Shown: positions 14,201 through 32,501, numbered from the stretch's first letter. The stretch is 64,000 nt of DNA from Latrodectus hesperus (GCA_037975125.1 CM075851.1:120124908-120188907), one strand, 5' to 3'. Numbers and translations: made by a program. Notes: a model not told the origin generated them from the sequence alone.

Positions 14201-15379
14201 AAGCAGCCAAATATCGCAAAATTTATTGATTTTTTCCCATGAAAAAAAAATCACCAAAAGCAACTAATTACCAAAATGAAGTTAATGTTGGTGATGAATC
14301 TGCATTATGGATAATTTTTAGTGAAAGATGTTTATAAATTTTAATTTGTTCTTTTGAAGAACAAAAATTTTTCTGAGACGGGTTCGTTATCACTTAGGTT
14401 TATTATGTATTTAACTCGAGAAGAAATATATATAAAGAGGTATCGCATTGAAAAGCTTAACTATATTGCAATAAAAACTGAGGAATTATATTTCATTAGA
14501 AGGTTAAAGTTGAGTAAAAACATCTTGATTCTGTTATATTTTCTCAGAATTCTATTATTAAGTGTGATGATTTTTTTTCTTTTTTTTAATTTTAATTGAG
14601 AGTTCTTAATTTATAATCCAGAATTATCTTAATTTTATGACCACTAAATCTAAAAAATTCTTAAGTTTTATCCCAATTTTCTATTATTGTAATATGTTTT
14701 ACTGTATAATCATTAGAAGAAATCTGATAAGAAAAAAGTATTTTAGAGAATTTTATTTACTCATATAAATTTTATTTAAAAAATATTCTAAATAGAATTC
14801 TAATTAAGATAATTTATTTTGAAAATATATAATTCGTTATTTTTTCTGATTCTTTTTAATTGGTGTCGTTAATTAGAATTGGCAAAAATCTATTTAGGAA
14901 AACTTATTTGTTGTTTCGTAATAATGTTGTAAGTTTTATTCTATTAATATTTTTATATGACATTTTCTTAAATTTCTCTTTATTTTTTTTTTTTATAAAA
15001 TTCAATTATTTCTTCATATGCTTATTCTGTTCTCATACATCGTAAAAGATTTTAAAATATCTCCATTTTATTTGCTTATTTCATACAAGATTGGTAATGT
15101 TCAGAAGATGCTGACCGAATTTTGGTACTTACGTCATCCTCAATTTGGCTCACTTTTACCAATGCGATAAGCAAATTCAGAAAAAAAATATAGTTAAAAT
15201 ATAGAAAAAAATATAGTTCAATATAGTGGACTTTTTTAATTCACTTACCGCTTCGCAGCAAACTCTGTAATCGCAAAATGTGCAGTGCTCCAACTGGCAA
15301 CGAGTTTCTTCTACGTTTGATTCAGAAGCGACCTCTCGTGCGGGATGACCATTGGCATAATGATTATCACTGTTTGCTA
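11202..15379 (-). CDS. SH3-domain protein of unknown function, exons 2 and 3
   Basis: Two coding exons on the minus strand. Exon 15379-15249 (acceptor tactacttgtttcag, donor gtaagt) starts with two bases completing a codon and then gives 43 residues, ending in a Cys cluster, CQLEHCTFCDYRVCCEA. Exon 12824-11202 (acceptor atttcttatttttcag, stop TAA) joins in phase 0 and adds 540 residues. The open frame runs unbroken through the acceptor, so no internal start is needed. Most of the protein is hydrophilic, Ser/Asn/Lys/Glu-rich and probably disordered. At about residues 427-487 of the full model lies one SH3-like domain: ALYQESEWLYVQTPHGVEGF, with the usual ALY, Trp and GxEGF positions, then NCAPIG. 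No transmembrane segment or signal peptide is seen. SH3 domains bind proline-rich partners; I infer a scaffold or adaptor. I do not recognise the orthologue. With the proposed first exon the protein is 586 residues. Confidence 0.8.
12825..15248 (-). other. Intron 2 of the SH3-protein gene
   Basis: Bounded on the minus strand by donor gtaagt (15248) and acceptor tttttcag (12825). It is AT-rich with no recognised element. Confidence 0.75.
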
Positions 15380-15639
15380 CTGAAACAAGTAGTAAAACTC
15401 ATCAGTCAAAATGTCAGAAAAATAATTTATATAATGTAATATTACAATTATATAAATTACAAAAATCCATTTGCTCTATTTATTCAATATTACAATCGAG
15501 ATGCAGTTACTTTGTGCTTAAGTTATGTAAAAAATTAATGCTGTTTTATACAAAAAAATTCTAAAATTAATGCTGTTTCATAAAAAAAATTTCTTTTTTG
15601 TAACTTCTCATGGAACTTATTAAGAATACTTACTAGATG

Positions 15640-15642
<3 letters not shown>

Positions 15643-15722
<80 letters not shown>
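15643..15722. repeat. (AT)n followed by (AC)n microsatellite
   Basis: AT dinucleotides run to 15710 and continue as AC from 15711. It abuts the SINE at 15765. Confidence 0.95.
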
Positions 15723-15723
<1 letters not shown>

Positions 15724-15764
15724 GAAACTACATAAAATGCAATTCTACATACTACATAAAGTAC

Positions 15765-15967
15765 AGCCGCCCAATTTGTCTAGTGGTCAGTGTGTCTGAC
15801 TGTGGATAGGGAGGTCCCGGTTCGGGCATGGATGTACTTTCTCTCTCTATCTATCCTTTCTTTGTCCTTCATGTGTGTACTGAGGAAGTCGGACTCCACA
15901 CCAAAATAATGGTTCAGTGGGAAAAGTGGAGCAGCGCACCCCATATTGCCAGCCTGGCTGACACACA
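15765..15967 (+). mobile_element. tRNA-derived SINE with 11-bp target duplication
   Basis: Starts AGCCGCCCAATTTGTCTAG, has an A-box-like TAGTGGTCAGTGTG and a B-box-like GGTTCGGGCATGG, then a (CT)-rich body. It is flanked by identical ACATAAAGTAC at 15754-15764 and 15968-15978, which is a clear target-site duplication. Compared with the minus-strand copy at 41.3 kb it lacks about 57 internal bases after the TTTGTCCT motif. The flanking (TA)n/(AC)n is not part of the element. Confidence 0.88.
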
Positions 15968-15984
15968 ACATAAAGTACATGTTT

Positions 15985-21590
<5,606 letters not shown>

Positions 21591-21607
21591 TTTTGCAGAT
21601 GGGGCTT

Positions 21608-23433
21608 CTTCTTCTTTAGGTTGGGTTTGTATGTCATTGGCACCTCTGCTTTAATCAGCATTTTGTACCATTAACTCCAAATCCAATGTTTCCTAGTTCC
21701 AGTTACTCAGGTCACCCACTTTATTAATGAAGTCCGATAACCCTTTAATGGAGTCTAGGTGTAACTCTCTAGTATGGATGATCCCTAAAGAAGTTAATCT
21801 ATGGAGGGCAAGAGCCTCGCATTCGTAAATGATATGCTTGGCCGTTTCCTCTTGCGTATGACATTTCCTGCAGATAAAGTCTTGCTGAAACAGTCCCATT
21901 TTATGGAGGTGTTTTCTGAAATAGTAGTGCCCAGTTATGAAGCCTATGATTAAACGTTTCTTCTGCCTAGAGCATCTAAGAATTTCAGAGGCAATCCTCG
22001 CTGATGATCCACAGATCATACTTTTAGCGTGGGTTTGACCGGGAGTGTTGAGCCAAGCTTCATACATCTTCCATTTCTCCCATCTAAGAACATTGGTTTT
22101 TGCGGTCTTCAAATTGATCCCACAAAAAGGTTCTGCACCAATGGGAACAAAAGACGATCCTTGTTTAGCAAGCTCATCAGCCCTTTCATTACCTTCTATA
22201 CCATTGTGCTCTGGCACCCATACAAGGATCACCTTGTTTCTAGTTGCCAGTTCTGTAAGAAGGTTTCTACATTCCAAAATCAATTTAGATTTGATTTCGA
22301 AAGATTTAAGCGCTTTTAAAGCGGCTTGACTGTCACTAAAAATGAGAATCCGCTAACCGTAGTAGCCCTTCCTCATATTTAGTCGCAGACAGTGGATAAT
22401 GGCCAAAACTTCTGCCTGGAAGACCGTAGCGTATCGCCCAAGGCTTACAGACAGGCTGGTTCTTGGTGACACGCCACATACTCTCAGTCCTGAGAGGCTG
22501 TTTTTCAGTGATCCATCTGTGTACCAGATTAGATCTGCTATTTTAGTTTCAAACATGTTGTTATCCCATTCGTCTCTAGTTGGAAAAACTATTTCAAATG
22601 TCCTATCAAACATGTATGATTTTTCCATGATGTCCGAGGGCATCAGGAAAGTAGGATCTTGAATTTTCCTGATAATGCCCCTGTGCCCTTTGGCAACAGG
22701 CTGGTCGTACCAGTGGTTTTGCAGCTTCATTCTGTATGCAGTCATTCTGGCAGTGTTGCAGATGAAGATGTATAAGGGAGTCAGATCCAATATAACTTCC
22801 AATGCTCTGGTTGGCGCGGTGGACATTGCTCCTGCGATGCAGGGACAGGCCAGTCTTTGTAGACCTCTTAGTCTGTCAATCACAGTCTTCTGTTCCACCT
22901 TACACCACCAGATCACACAGCCATACATAAGAATGGGCCTGACAATAACTGTGTACATCCATAACATCAGTTTTGGATGTAAACCCCAGTTTTTACCAAG
23001 CATTCGCCTGCAAATCATAATGATTTTCTTTGCTCGGTTAATTTTATCATCAATGTACTTATTCCAGGTGAGTTTCTGGTCTAAATAAATGCCCAGATAC
23101 TTCACCTCTGAAGCCACATTGATTTCAACATCAAAAAGTCTTGGTATGAAAAAACTCTTCCGTTTCTTTTTGCGTGTAAAAGGTGCAAGGTAGGTTTTCT
23201 GAGGATTAACCATCAGGTCCCTATCCATGCACCATTGACCTACATAACTTAAAGCATCCTGCATGAGATGACAAGTTATGTCAAAATCTTTGCCAAGGAT
23301 AAGGATGACAATGTCATCAGCATATCCTTGCGTATAATAGCCTCTATCATTTAGATGTTTTATAAGGCTATTTACAACTAGGTTCCAAAGTATTGGTGGC
23401 AGAACACCTCCTTGAGGACAACCTCTAGTAGTC
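21608..23433 (-). mobile_element. 5'-truncated non-LTR retrotransposon (RT plus RNase H)
   Basis: A 17-bp direct repeat, TTTTGCAGATGGGGCTT on the plus strand, lies at 21591-21607 and 23434-23450, exactly at the two ends of the retroelement homology. This fixes the insertion and its target duplication. On the minus strand the element begins inside the reverse transcriptase, just before motif B (TTRGCPQGG), continues through the rest of RT, RNase H and a CCHC-like motif, and ends with about 85 bases of 3' UTR and a short GAA-rich tail. The upstream half (endonuclease, RT motif A) was never copied in, so it was dead on arrival. RT with a C-terminal RNase H points to the I/R1/LOA group; I cannot place it further. 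Confidence 0.9.
21693..23433 (-). pseudogene. Retrotransposon RT/RNase H reading frame, truncated, one internal stop
   Basis: One frame runs from the truncation point to TAA-type stop at 21693, interrupted only by TAG at 22353-22355. Visible in order: RT motif B RGCPQGG, motif C GYADDIVIL, thumb-region KYLGIYLDQKLTWNKYI and RPILMYGCVIWW. The RNase H acidic residues follow in IWYTDGS, AEVLAI, SDSQAAL and GNERADELA. The end has a Cys/His motif, CRKC followed by HIIYEC. All four RNase H acidic positions and YADD remain. The in-frame stop falls inside RNase H between AEVLAI and SDSQAAL. The peptide upstream of TTRGCPQGG in the apparent ORF (MLKLSSLCYMNTKPHL) is flanking genomic DNA, not RT. Confidence 0.9.
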
Positions 23434-23454
23434 TTTTGCAGATGGGGCTTAGTA

Positions 23455-26075
23455 TTCATGTAACATAAAGAGGAAAGTTTAAGCAATTTCTAAACATACA
23501 ATGCGATAGATTTTGGAGAGAAAAGCAGAAATCCTATATTCATCTCCCGTTGTGTAAATCGAATCTGCTCATCATTCGGGATGGTTTTATTCGGAGAGCA
23601 GTTGGCTCATAAGAGGATGGATAGTACATAACACTGATCAGTATAAGATTTCTCCTTTTTCTAGCATCAAAATGTTAAATTCAACAAGTATCTTTCCCCA
23701 ATAATTCACACTGCTATTTTATACTGATGATTTACTCAAGATACAATATTTTCTGGGCTTTGGGATGGAGTCACTTGAAATGAGAAAGTGGTAAGAAATA
23801 GAAGCAGAAAAATTTCTAATTGTTCGAATATGATAATTAGTATTTAAAATAAAACAATTAATCACTTAAATGTAAATCAAATTTTATAATTGAATATGCA
23901 GAAGTATAATAAATTAAGTCGTGGTAAAATTGGTGAATTCAAATGAAAATAGAGCTTGAAACAAAAGTTCACGTTAATTTTCGAAAGTGGAAAAGTATGT
24001 AAAATGTTTAGCAGAATCAAATTAACTGCAAGTAATAATTGTTACACAGTATGTTACGCAATAAAAAAAAAACATTGTTAACTCTTAAAATACTGAAGTA
24101 GCAAGTGACTGAGGATTTGTTACTGTAGATATCAAGCTGTAAATTCCTGCATTCTATATGCTACGCATTCACTATAGAGACATATATCACTTCTTACGAC
24201 GCGACATTAAATAATCACATGCAACCTGTACTGAAGTTGTTATTTTTTTTTAAACAGTGACCACACACAACTGCAATGAAAGATGACCTAAATATCATTA
24301 GTTGTTTTATAGAAAGAAAAATAATTTTTAATTTGTTTTGTCTTAAATATTCCAATGCAAAACAAGTTAAGCTGAATATGATAAACTGATATAAATATTT
24401 ATTGGTATAAAGAAGTTAATTTGTGCTCAAAAGCAAATGAACTATTAAATAAAAGATATCACATGACAAATTATGTTTTGTTTTAACAAACACCGGTTTT
24501 ATATACTATTTCAACTTGTAGTTTGACAATCAGTTCTTATCAAGCCAAACTCTAGTTTGATAAGATTAATATTTGATATTGATAACTAATATTTGATAAG
24601 ACAAATATTCAATAATAGCTAGAAATTTAGCGCTGTATTAAATTAGTCTTCATTTCAATATTTGAGTCTGACCTGTTCTCTTTGAGCACGTTTGCTTGTA
24701 AAAGTGAGAATCCATTTTAAACTGTGGGTCACTTTCGAGTTAGCCGTGGTGTGCAAAAAGTACTTGTCAAGCAAAAACAAAACAAACGCCACCAATTACA
24801 AAATTCCTTCTAAAAATTTAACTATAGAGGTAAAATGGTTACGATGATTACAGTTGTCCAGGTGAATGTTTAAAAGCATTCGAAATTCCTAGAAACACGA
24901 ACATATTACACTCTATCGATAAAAACTCATACAGGAATCTAATATATTACAAATGTTAGTAAAAAAACGTAATAGTTTTCACATCTTATTGCATGGAAGT
25001 TCAAAAAATGCCACAGTATCCTTAAATTTTTAGATAATTTATCCACAACGTGATATAAAATTTAACATGTGTCCTACATTTAAGATATTGTTAGTTTCAT
25101 GTAGAAACTAATAATTAAAATATATTCAATAATATTTAATTAAAAGATTTCGTTTTTTATTTTGGTAAATTAGTTCAGCTTTTTGCATTTATGAAATTGA
25201 TGAAATATTTTGCAAAGTTTAAATTTGATTTTTTTTCTTGGTGGCAGGGATACATATACATAACATCAATTTCGTACCAATTATGTCACTGAAAAACCAA
25301 ATAATGCAATTTTTCGGTAACGAACCAAAATCTGAATAATTTTTTAATGCCTGCGTGGATAAAATTAAGAATATAATAAAAAAATAAATGAAACTTATTA
25401 TTGCAATATAATGATCATATTTGATCTTTATTTCTCAATGAAAAAATGTATAATTGTCATATTAGAATGTTTAAACGAACATAAAATGACGAAATCATCA
25501 AAACCTGAAAGTATCTAATCTTGATATAAATTTAATCCTTGACTTCATATCATTATATTTTCAATGAAAGGTACTTTACTATATATCGTACTATATACCA
25601 GGGATTTCAGATTATAATGTGACGGAAATACTATAGAGACACATCACTTCAATTTGAGGCAGTTATTAATTTGTGTTGTTTCTAATGCAATCAGGATTAA
25701 CAGTAAATTATGAATCATACTAGTAAATACAGTTCGTTCTAGGAAATCGCTCAAGAAATCCATTGATGCCTCCATGTACAGAATCCATAAAATGCTTCCA
25801 TGTAAAGAATCAAACAATGTAAATACCCAGTGTAACAAAATCATCAATGCATGGATTTTGATCAATACAAAAATAATTCATGAGACCCAATTCTTTAGTC
25901 CAGGGTATGCTGAATCTGAGGAAAGGATGAATGGAAATTTTTTTGGAAGCAAAACGTGTGAAGAAATGGAATTCTTTTTTTAAAGCAAGTAGGAAAGTTT
26001 GATACAAAATAATATGCAGCGTTCGGCATTTTCGTAATAAATTCTATCGTATTAAACTCTCCCCGATAAAAAAAA
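23455..26075. other. AT-rich non-coding stretch
   Basis: Nothing recognisable; short reading frames only. Local TTTGATAAG-like repeats near 24.55-24.60 kb look like simple sequence. Confidence 0.5.
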
Positions 26076-26077
26076 AT

Positions 26078-26304
26078 CAGATATTCACCCAAATGTATGC
26101 AGGTATTTTCATGAATCAGTAATGTATCACTGAATTTTTTTAGCCAAGTTATTGTGCTGCAGTTCCAAATGCAATTCCAGGGATTCAATGTAATTCAGAT
26201 GTTCTCCCAAATGTCTGCAGATATTTACATGAATCGGTAATGTGTCGCTGGATTTTTTTTAGCCAAAATGTTATGCTGTAGTTCCAAATTCAATTCCGTG
26301 GATA
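26078..26304. repeat. Two-copy tandem duplication, period about 118 bases
   Basis: Unit one starts CAGATATTCACCCAAATGT at 26078 and unit two CAGATGTTCTCCCAAATGT at 26196. Both continue with matching ATGAATC(A/G)GTAATGT, TTTTTTTAGCCA and GTTCCAAAT blocks. Identity is roughly 85 percent by eye, so the duplication is not recent. Confidence 0.8.
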
Positions 26305-26309
26305 TATGC

Positions 26310-28500
26310 TCTTATATAAGACAGTTTTGAAAAATAAAAGGTAATTAATAGATCTGAGCAGTCGAAGATTAAGATTCTGCAAAGCGACAATTGAGGAACG
26401 AAGTATCAAGAGACTAAAGACCGCATTCCATGAGCAATGATATGAGAAACTTCAATAGAAGATGGTAAGAACACGTGAGTTAGATTTGCTTTCAAAAATT
26501 TTGCCATTGAGATATGAAATCAGAATCACGAGTTCAAAAAGTTTGTTAAAAATTGAAGAGCAAATAACCTGAACTAATTCTTACATTTATTATATTTTTA
26601 ATGCAAAAGAGATAGGGGGAGATAGAAATCGAATTTGTGATCTTAAAATGAATTTGAAAGGCCTGTTGTCAGACATGTGAAGGTAGAAGCTGTGATTTCA
26701 GTAAAATGTATAAAGAGGATGTTAGTTATATAAATAATTATCGGTGTATATTTATCCATTTGAAAAAAGTAAGAAAAAATGCATGAAATTTTTTTCATAA
26801 ATGTAAAAAGACTGCACAGCATAGTGATATAAAAATGGTGTCGAATGAGTGATTTAAGAAGTGTGTATTTTTTTTTTATCATTCAATTAATATTATTTGG
26901 AACACTTGAATCATGAATAAACTGTGTTATATGGTTGTTTTTACATAGACTACAACAGTGTTGTTGCGTTTTGTTTGGTTTTACATAGACTACAACAATG
27001 ATGAATACAGTTTAGTCTCAAACACATTAGATGGTGATTCAAAATATCACAGAAAACGAATTTGTCGATGACAGAGTCACCCTTTTATCACATAAAAGAT
27101 TAAATTTTGGCTAGAAATTTAAGACATTTATTCATATTTTTTTAAGTGATAGTCCTAATTTTTATACACTTTACTCAGATGTACATTAATACAAAATAGT
27201 TGTATTTTTACTTTAATTCTATCCATACATATATATTTTTTCTTAAACTAGCAATAATTCTGTAGGTTGTATATCCTATTTCATTCTATAGATTAACAGT
27301 TACTTTCTTAAATTACTCACTTCAACTTCTATTACCAATCACCACATTGAAAATAAAATTATAATTATGTTGAAGCGAAGAAAAAACTTTTTCAGTGGAA
27401 AAATGTAATAAATAATAATCTTATAGTTTACGTATTATTATAGTAATATTTAATATACACAGTACTTTTTATTGTATACAGTACTCTAAAATCTGCTAAG
27501 CCATAGGTCACCAAAATTTTGATCAGTTAAACCACAAATTCCTAATTTTAAGCATTGTACACCACACTAATTTAAATTTTTTCAAAAATTTATAATAAAT
27601 TTAATGTAACTAAATTACAAGCATACATTTAATGACAAAAATGTTTAACTTTAGCTTAACTTTAATAAAAGTTCCAGTTTAACTATTATACAGTTATATA
27701 TTTAACTGTAAAATGTTCTAATATTTTTTTCACAATTCATTTAAATTCTTTAAATGAAGTTTGAAAATTTTTGGTTCTACTGAAGATAATAACAGACATT
27801 AGCGTGTAAACAAAACTAGTGATAAATAATGATGAAATTAGACTTTAAGTAAAGTTAAGTTATATACAAAGAAAGAAATTCTGTAGCTGCGTATACAATA
27901 TACATCTGTGTTGGTGAGTTATCAAATTAATCATGAATATAATTTCGAATAAATAATAATTTAGTATTTTTTTTTCTAAACATTTATTAAAATGAACAAA
28001 AAGTACAATTTTATGCAAGGAAGAAAAACGTTCGACATAAACATTGTGATCCCTAATTGAACTATAATTTGAATTAAAGTTGAATAATAATAGTACGCTG
28101 TAAAAGGAATATTTTATTCCTTCTTATACTTATTAAGCAGATACAAAGCAATTAATAAGTGAAAAAAAAGTATTTTAATTTTATTAATTTAATGTGGAAA
28201 TATATTCAATATTTACGTAAATATCTATATTTAATTAGCTTTTACGCTTAATGTTTGTTTTCAAATCAAGCCGTTGGAATATTAAAATGACAAAAGTCTA
28301 GCATCACATAAGCTAAAAAATTACACATACATCGTAAATTTAATATAACTGATAAAAATCACCAAGAGAAATAAAAATTTCTTAAAACTTATTTTTGATT
28401 TATTATAAATGAAATAAGAAAAAGTTGTGAGATACATAAAATCATTAGTGAACAACCAAACTTTTCTCACAAATTAAGAATTGATGACAAGCAGCTGGTT
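26310..28500. other. AT-rich non-coding stretch
   Basis: No gene or element recognised. A short direct repeat TTTTACATAGACTACAACA occurs twice at about 26.94-27.0 kb. Confidence 0.5.
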
Positions 28501-28505
28501 GGATT

Positions 28506-28681
28506 CTAGCAGAGCCTACACCCTTGGCACGATTGATTTTGATTGGCGATAATTGTGGCTTGCTCCAATCTTGATAACCCTACTTCGATACATTAGATAT
28601 AGTAAGCCAAACTATTTCTTTAATTTCGTTCTGGCTTGGCGATTTTTTTAGCTTGTCGCCAAAAGGTGTGGGCTCGTCTAG
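28506..28681. mobile_element. Small inverted-repeat element (MITE-like), GGCGA group
   Basis: Ends CAGAGCCTACACCCTTGGC and, on the other strand, CGAGCCCACACCTTTTGGC are inverted repeats, each followed inward by TTGGCGA-type words. CTAG flanks both sides and may be a short target duplication. No coding capacity. Confidence 0.6.
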
Positions 28682-30056
28682 TATTTTACCCAAGCAATTT
28701 AGTTACGGTATGCAAGTATTACATTTTATTACAAGTAAAAATAATGAATATGAGTGATTGGTCTAATATTAATCAATTCATTTACTCTGAAATTGCATAA
28801 TGTATGATTTGAGCTATATGCGGAGAAAATTGAGCATAATGTTGAATCACAGCTAATTGATAATTTTGTAATCAGCTGTAACATAATCTCGATTCCTAAA
28901 TTGCACCATTCTCTCAGACTGTCACATCACACTAGTGGCGAAATATGGAATCCTAAAAGTATATTAACATACATCGAACCAACCAGCAAAATTAATTTAA
29001 TCTAAATCTGTATGGAATCTAAATCTAAATTTGATCAACATGAGTGATAATTAGCAAAAGAGCTACACTAGACCAAAAAAAGCTAAAAATATTAACTTTC
29101 CAAAAATTGTTCATAAATAGAAGAAAAAAAGTAAAATAATGCACATTTTTAAATATTAGCAATCCACAGCAGTAAAGGAGATTTCATATTTCGATTAAAG
29201 TTGAAAAGATCATTTCCGCAAAATTTCACCTTATAGAGCCTACCTCCTTGTAAATAGAAGAAGCAAATGCAGCAAGCGAAAAAAAGGGAGAAATGTTTAT
29301 TATAGTGTTGGGAATGATAAATATAGCGAGGCTTTACAGTTACATCATTAACAACCTTATTAAAGAGTGCGTTTGGACATTCTGAGACACAGGAGTGTTT
29401 GCAAATGTGAGTTGAACTCTATCAAATGATATATTGGAAGGACTTTGATTAATTACAAAACCAATGAGACCGATCATTACGGTGATTCATCACTTCTCAG
29501 TGGCATCTCTATATACTAAAATAAAACAAAATATAAACATATATTAGGATTTGAAACATTATGATCTCCCCTTTGATTGAGAGTTATTTTCATTTATAGT
29601 TATGGCACTGAACTGCGGTTAAGTTAAAACAATAAAGAAAGCATAAATACTCGATGCATTTTCAAAAGCGTTCATATTATGGTCATGATTTTCGAAATTC
29701 AAATATTTAAATAATAAAAATAATTAGGACAGTCACACACTTAAAAAATGCCTAAAAGAAAAGTTTTAATGTTGGCGTAAGCAAGGCAGCTGTCTTAAGA
29801 TTCAAAAGAGATTGTTTGCAAATATTGCAATTATTAATTTAGAATTCTATTAATGAAATATAAAATACCAAAATGGTGTTCTAAATTTTTGACGCGAGTT
29901 TTGTGAAAAAACTCAATCTTACTCAATGCGAGCTGTAAGCCTACGAGCATAAGGCTCCAAAACTGTTTCTGTCATATTACTACCATTAGTGAATGAAATT
30001 TTTAAAAATTTAAATCATCCTTGCCGATTTAAATTAACGGTAAAAATATACTTGAG

Positions 30057-30413
30057 GGTGCCCCTTGGCGAGATTGGCGATTTTTGTTTAGCGCCAATCC
30101 TGTTCGCGCGGAACGCTGTGCAAACAGTAATGGCGGCCAAAACACAATGAAATTTCAAAAATAATGCAGTTAGCACATAAAAAAAGAAAAAAATGTACTC
30201 ACTTTATTTTTCTGGAATATCCTCACTTTAAGTTACACAGAATTCTTTAATAGCACCTACAGATATTGCTTAAATGTATCCTGAGAAGAAAACCAATCCG
30301 AATCTAAGCCAATCAGAACCGTGAATGGATTTCAGAATAACGTTTAGGGTTATCATAAATAGAACAACATCGCCCAGCTTGGCGATAAACTTGGCGAGAA
30401 TTCAACGGGCACC
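30057..30413. mobile_element. Small inverted-repeat element (MITE-like), GGCGA group
   Basis: Left end GGTGCCCCTTGGCGAGATTG and right end (reverse complement) GGTGCCCGTTGAATTCTCGCC. The word TTGGCGA or its complement recurs in both subterminal regions. CTTGA borders both sides, but the exact break is ambiguous. It shares its terminal pattern with the element at 61.7 kb. Confidence 0.6.
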
Positions 30414-30589
30414 TTGAAATATAGTCTAACCAAATTAACCATAAAGGGGATGTTCTATTATGTCTATTTGATTTTGCTTTATTTGCTCTTCTATTGTCCA
30501 TGTGTTAATGCCTTGAATCAATGGAAAACGGCTTCTCAAACCCATGCTTTGGTTCTTATATAAGAAATAGTTTTATTAACAAAATGAAC

Positions 30590-30770
30590 TTCGATAATAT
30601 TCTCAGACAGATGGTGAATTTCTCTTTGTTTGCTGCCGCTTGAAGAATGTGGTATGAAGGCAAGCAGCAAATTCGTCGACAAGTCAGATTTACAACGCTG
30701 TCTCAATACGATGTGACGTAGATGAAATGTTATCTGACGTCATGGATATTTCAAACCAATGAGAATCGTA
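30590..30770. promoter_or_regulatory. Possible cis-regulatory patch with CRE and CCAAT
   Basis: A less AT-rich patch with a perfect CRE palindrome TGACGTCA at 30735-30742, a CRE-like TGACGTAG just upstream (about 30714) and CCAAT at 30756. It would lie inside putative intron 1 of the SH3-protein gene. Function is inferred from motifs only. Confidence 0.25.
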
Positions 30771-32470
30771 ATAAAGTGGCTTACTCATGATCTCAACTGT
30801 AACGAAAGAAGCAACCACTTTATGGTTAAACATTTTAAAAGAATTACTAACTACTACCTTCCATCAATTAAATTAAAGAGAATGTTTGTAGGTAAGTATA
30901 ATCGAACGCTTTTAAAATATTCAAATACATTTATTTATAATGTTTAAAAAAATTCATAATACACTAGAATTATGTTTCTGAAGAGAGTATCATGCAAAAT
31001 GTGTGTTTATTTTGTTCGAAATGTTGATTTTACATTTAATTTAATAAAAAGAATACATACGTCATTACTCTGTTCGTCTGCCGAAATTTTTTCCAAGGTT
31101 AAATTGAGAACGACTGAATGGAGAACGGAAAAAAATTTAAATAAGAACATCCGTCCCAGTGGCTGTCTAAAAATAATTTTTTTTTTCATTTCGAAATTTT
31201 AATTGTAAAGTTTGTAATTAAAGTAAAGTCTGATTAACGGATGAACTTTTTGTAAAGTTGCTTTTGCCGCTCTATAACTTTCTTCTTGGAACATCGCTTC
31301 AAGAAAGAAGAGAGTGATTCTTTTTCTCCTCTTAAAATTATCATCTATACATAACCGCTGGGAATAGTGAAAAATATTTATAGCAACAGATTCCATTTTT
31401 AACAATCCAGCAGAGTAACTTTTTAACAAAACAATATTTACTACTTTTTTATTTCAGACAAAATATTAATTTTGCTCTCTGTAGTGATTGTGATTTCACT
31501 TTTCTAAAAACGAAGGCTTGTTGTACTAATTTCTGCGAATTATCTTCCGATAAAAGAACTCATGACTATATAGTAATCCTTACGAAAGAAAGGATAAAAA
31601 TAAATTAAGATAGATAAGTAAAAAAGTAAAGATAGTTAAAGGAGGCAGTAATAGAAAGAGAGAAGGTAAATTATACTTATTTAGATTAGTTTTTCTTCGT
31701 AATTTTATAAATATGAGATATTATTGCAATGAATAAGTTTTACCATAACTATGAAAAAATATAATGTAAAAAATGTTTAACTCTACGAAATGGTTATTAA
31801 GACTGATATTATAATTTATATGAATGGTAATAGTTTACGAAAAAAAAAAAAAAAAAAAAACAGTGCATCTTGACTATTTGTATAAAAAAGACCTATTTTC
31901 AAAAAATAGGAATGTTGTTCTGTTTCTAATCACATTAATTAGACTTAGCTATTTTCTATCATTTTTTTAAATATTTCCTTGAACTACAATTTTTCAAGAA
32001 TAAAGTATAGATTATATATGCAAAAAGTGATGAGTTGAATATAAAATAGTCTCATAGATTATACCTAAATACGATATCTACCGATCACATATTATATTAA
32101 TAAATTTCTAGATTATTTGGGATGACAGCCTCTAAAAAAGGTAAACATAAATGGCTATGAAATCTGCTTCAAAAAAATAACGTCGTCAATTGACAATTTG
32201 TATCATCATTTGAGAAAATATTGTGTGGAAATAATATAAAAAAGTATAAAAATAATATTAAGAAGTATGGCCAGACTAATACGATGCTTTTTTAATAAAA
32301 TTTATACACTTTATTTGAAAATTCACTGGATTAGGCAAATGGAAAATAAAATCATAAGTATTCTTTTATATTTTGAAATTCTCCAATATTACAGTTATAT
32401 TTCTAACAGTGAAAATACTTTTAAGATTTAGTTTTAATACTTTTATGCAGGTTGTGAAACACAATGACAA

Positions 32471-32501
32471 TAATTCACCTATTTTAAAAATAGGTGAATT
32501 A
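32471..32501. repeat. Perfect 31-base palindrome
   Basis: Arms TAATTCACCTATTTT (15 bases) pair perfectly around a single central base. Confidence 0.85.

Noticed and set aside
22029..23088. Plus-strand frames opposite the retrotransposon
   Set aside because: Antisense shadows of the RT/RNase H frame.
31199..31429. 76-residue minus-strand frame
   Set aside because: No motif, no flanking exon signals; consistent with chance in DNA of this size.
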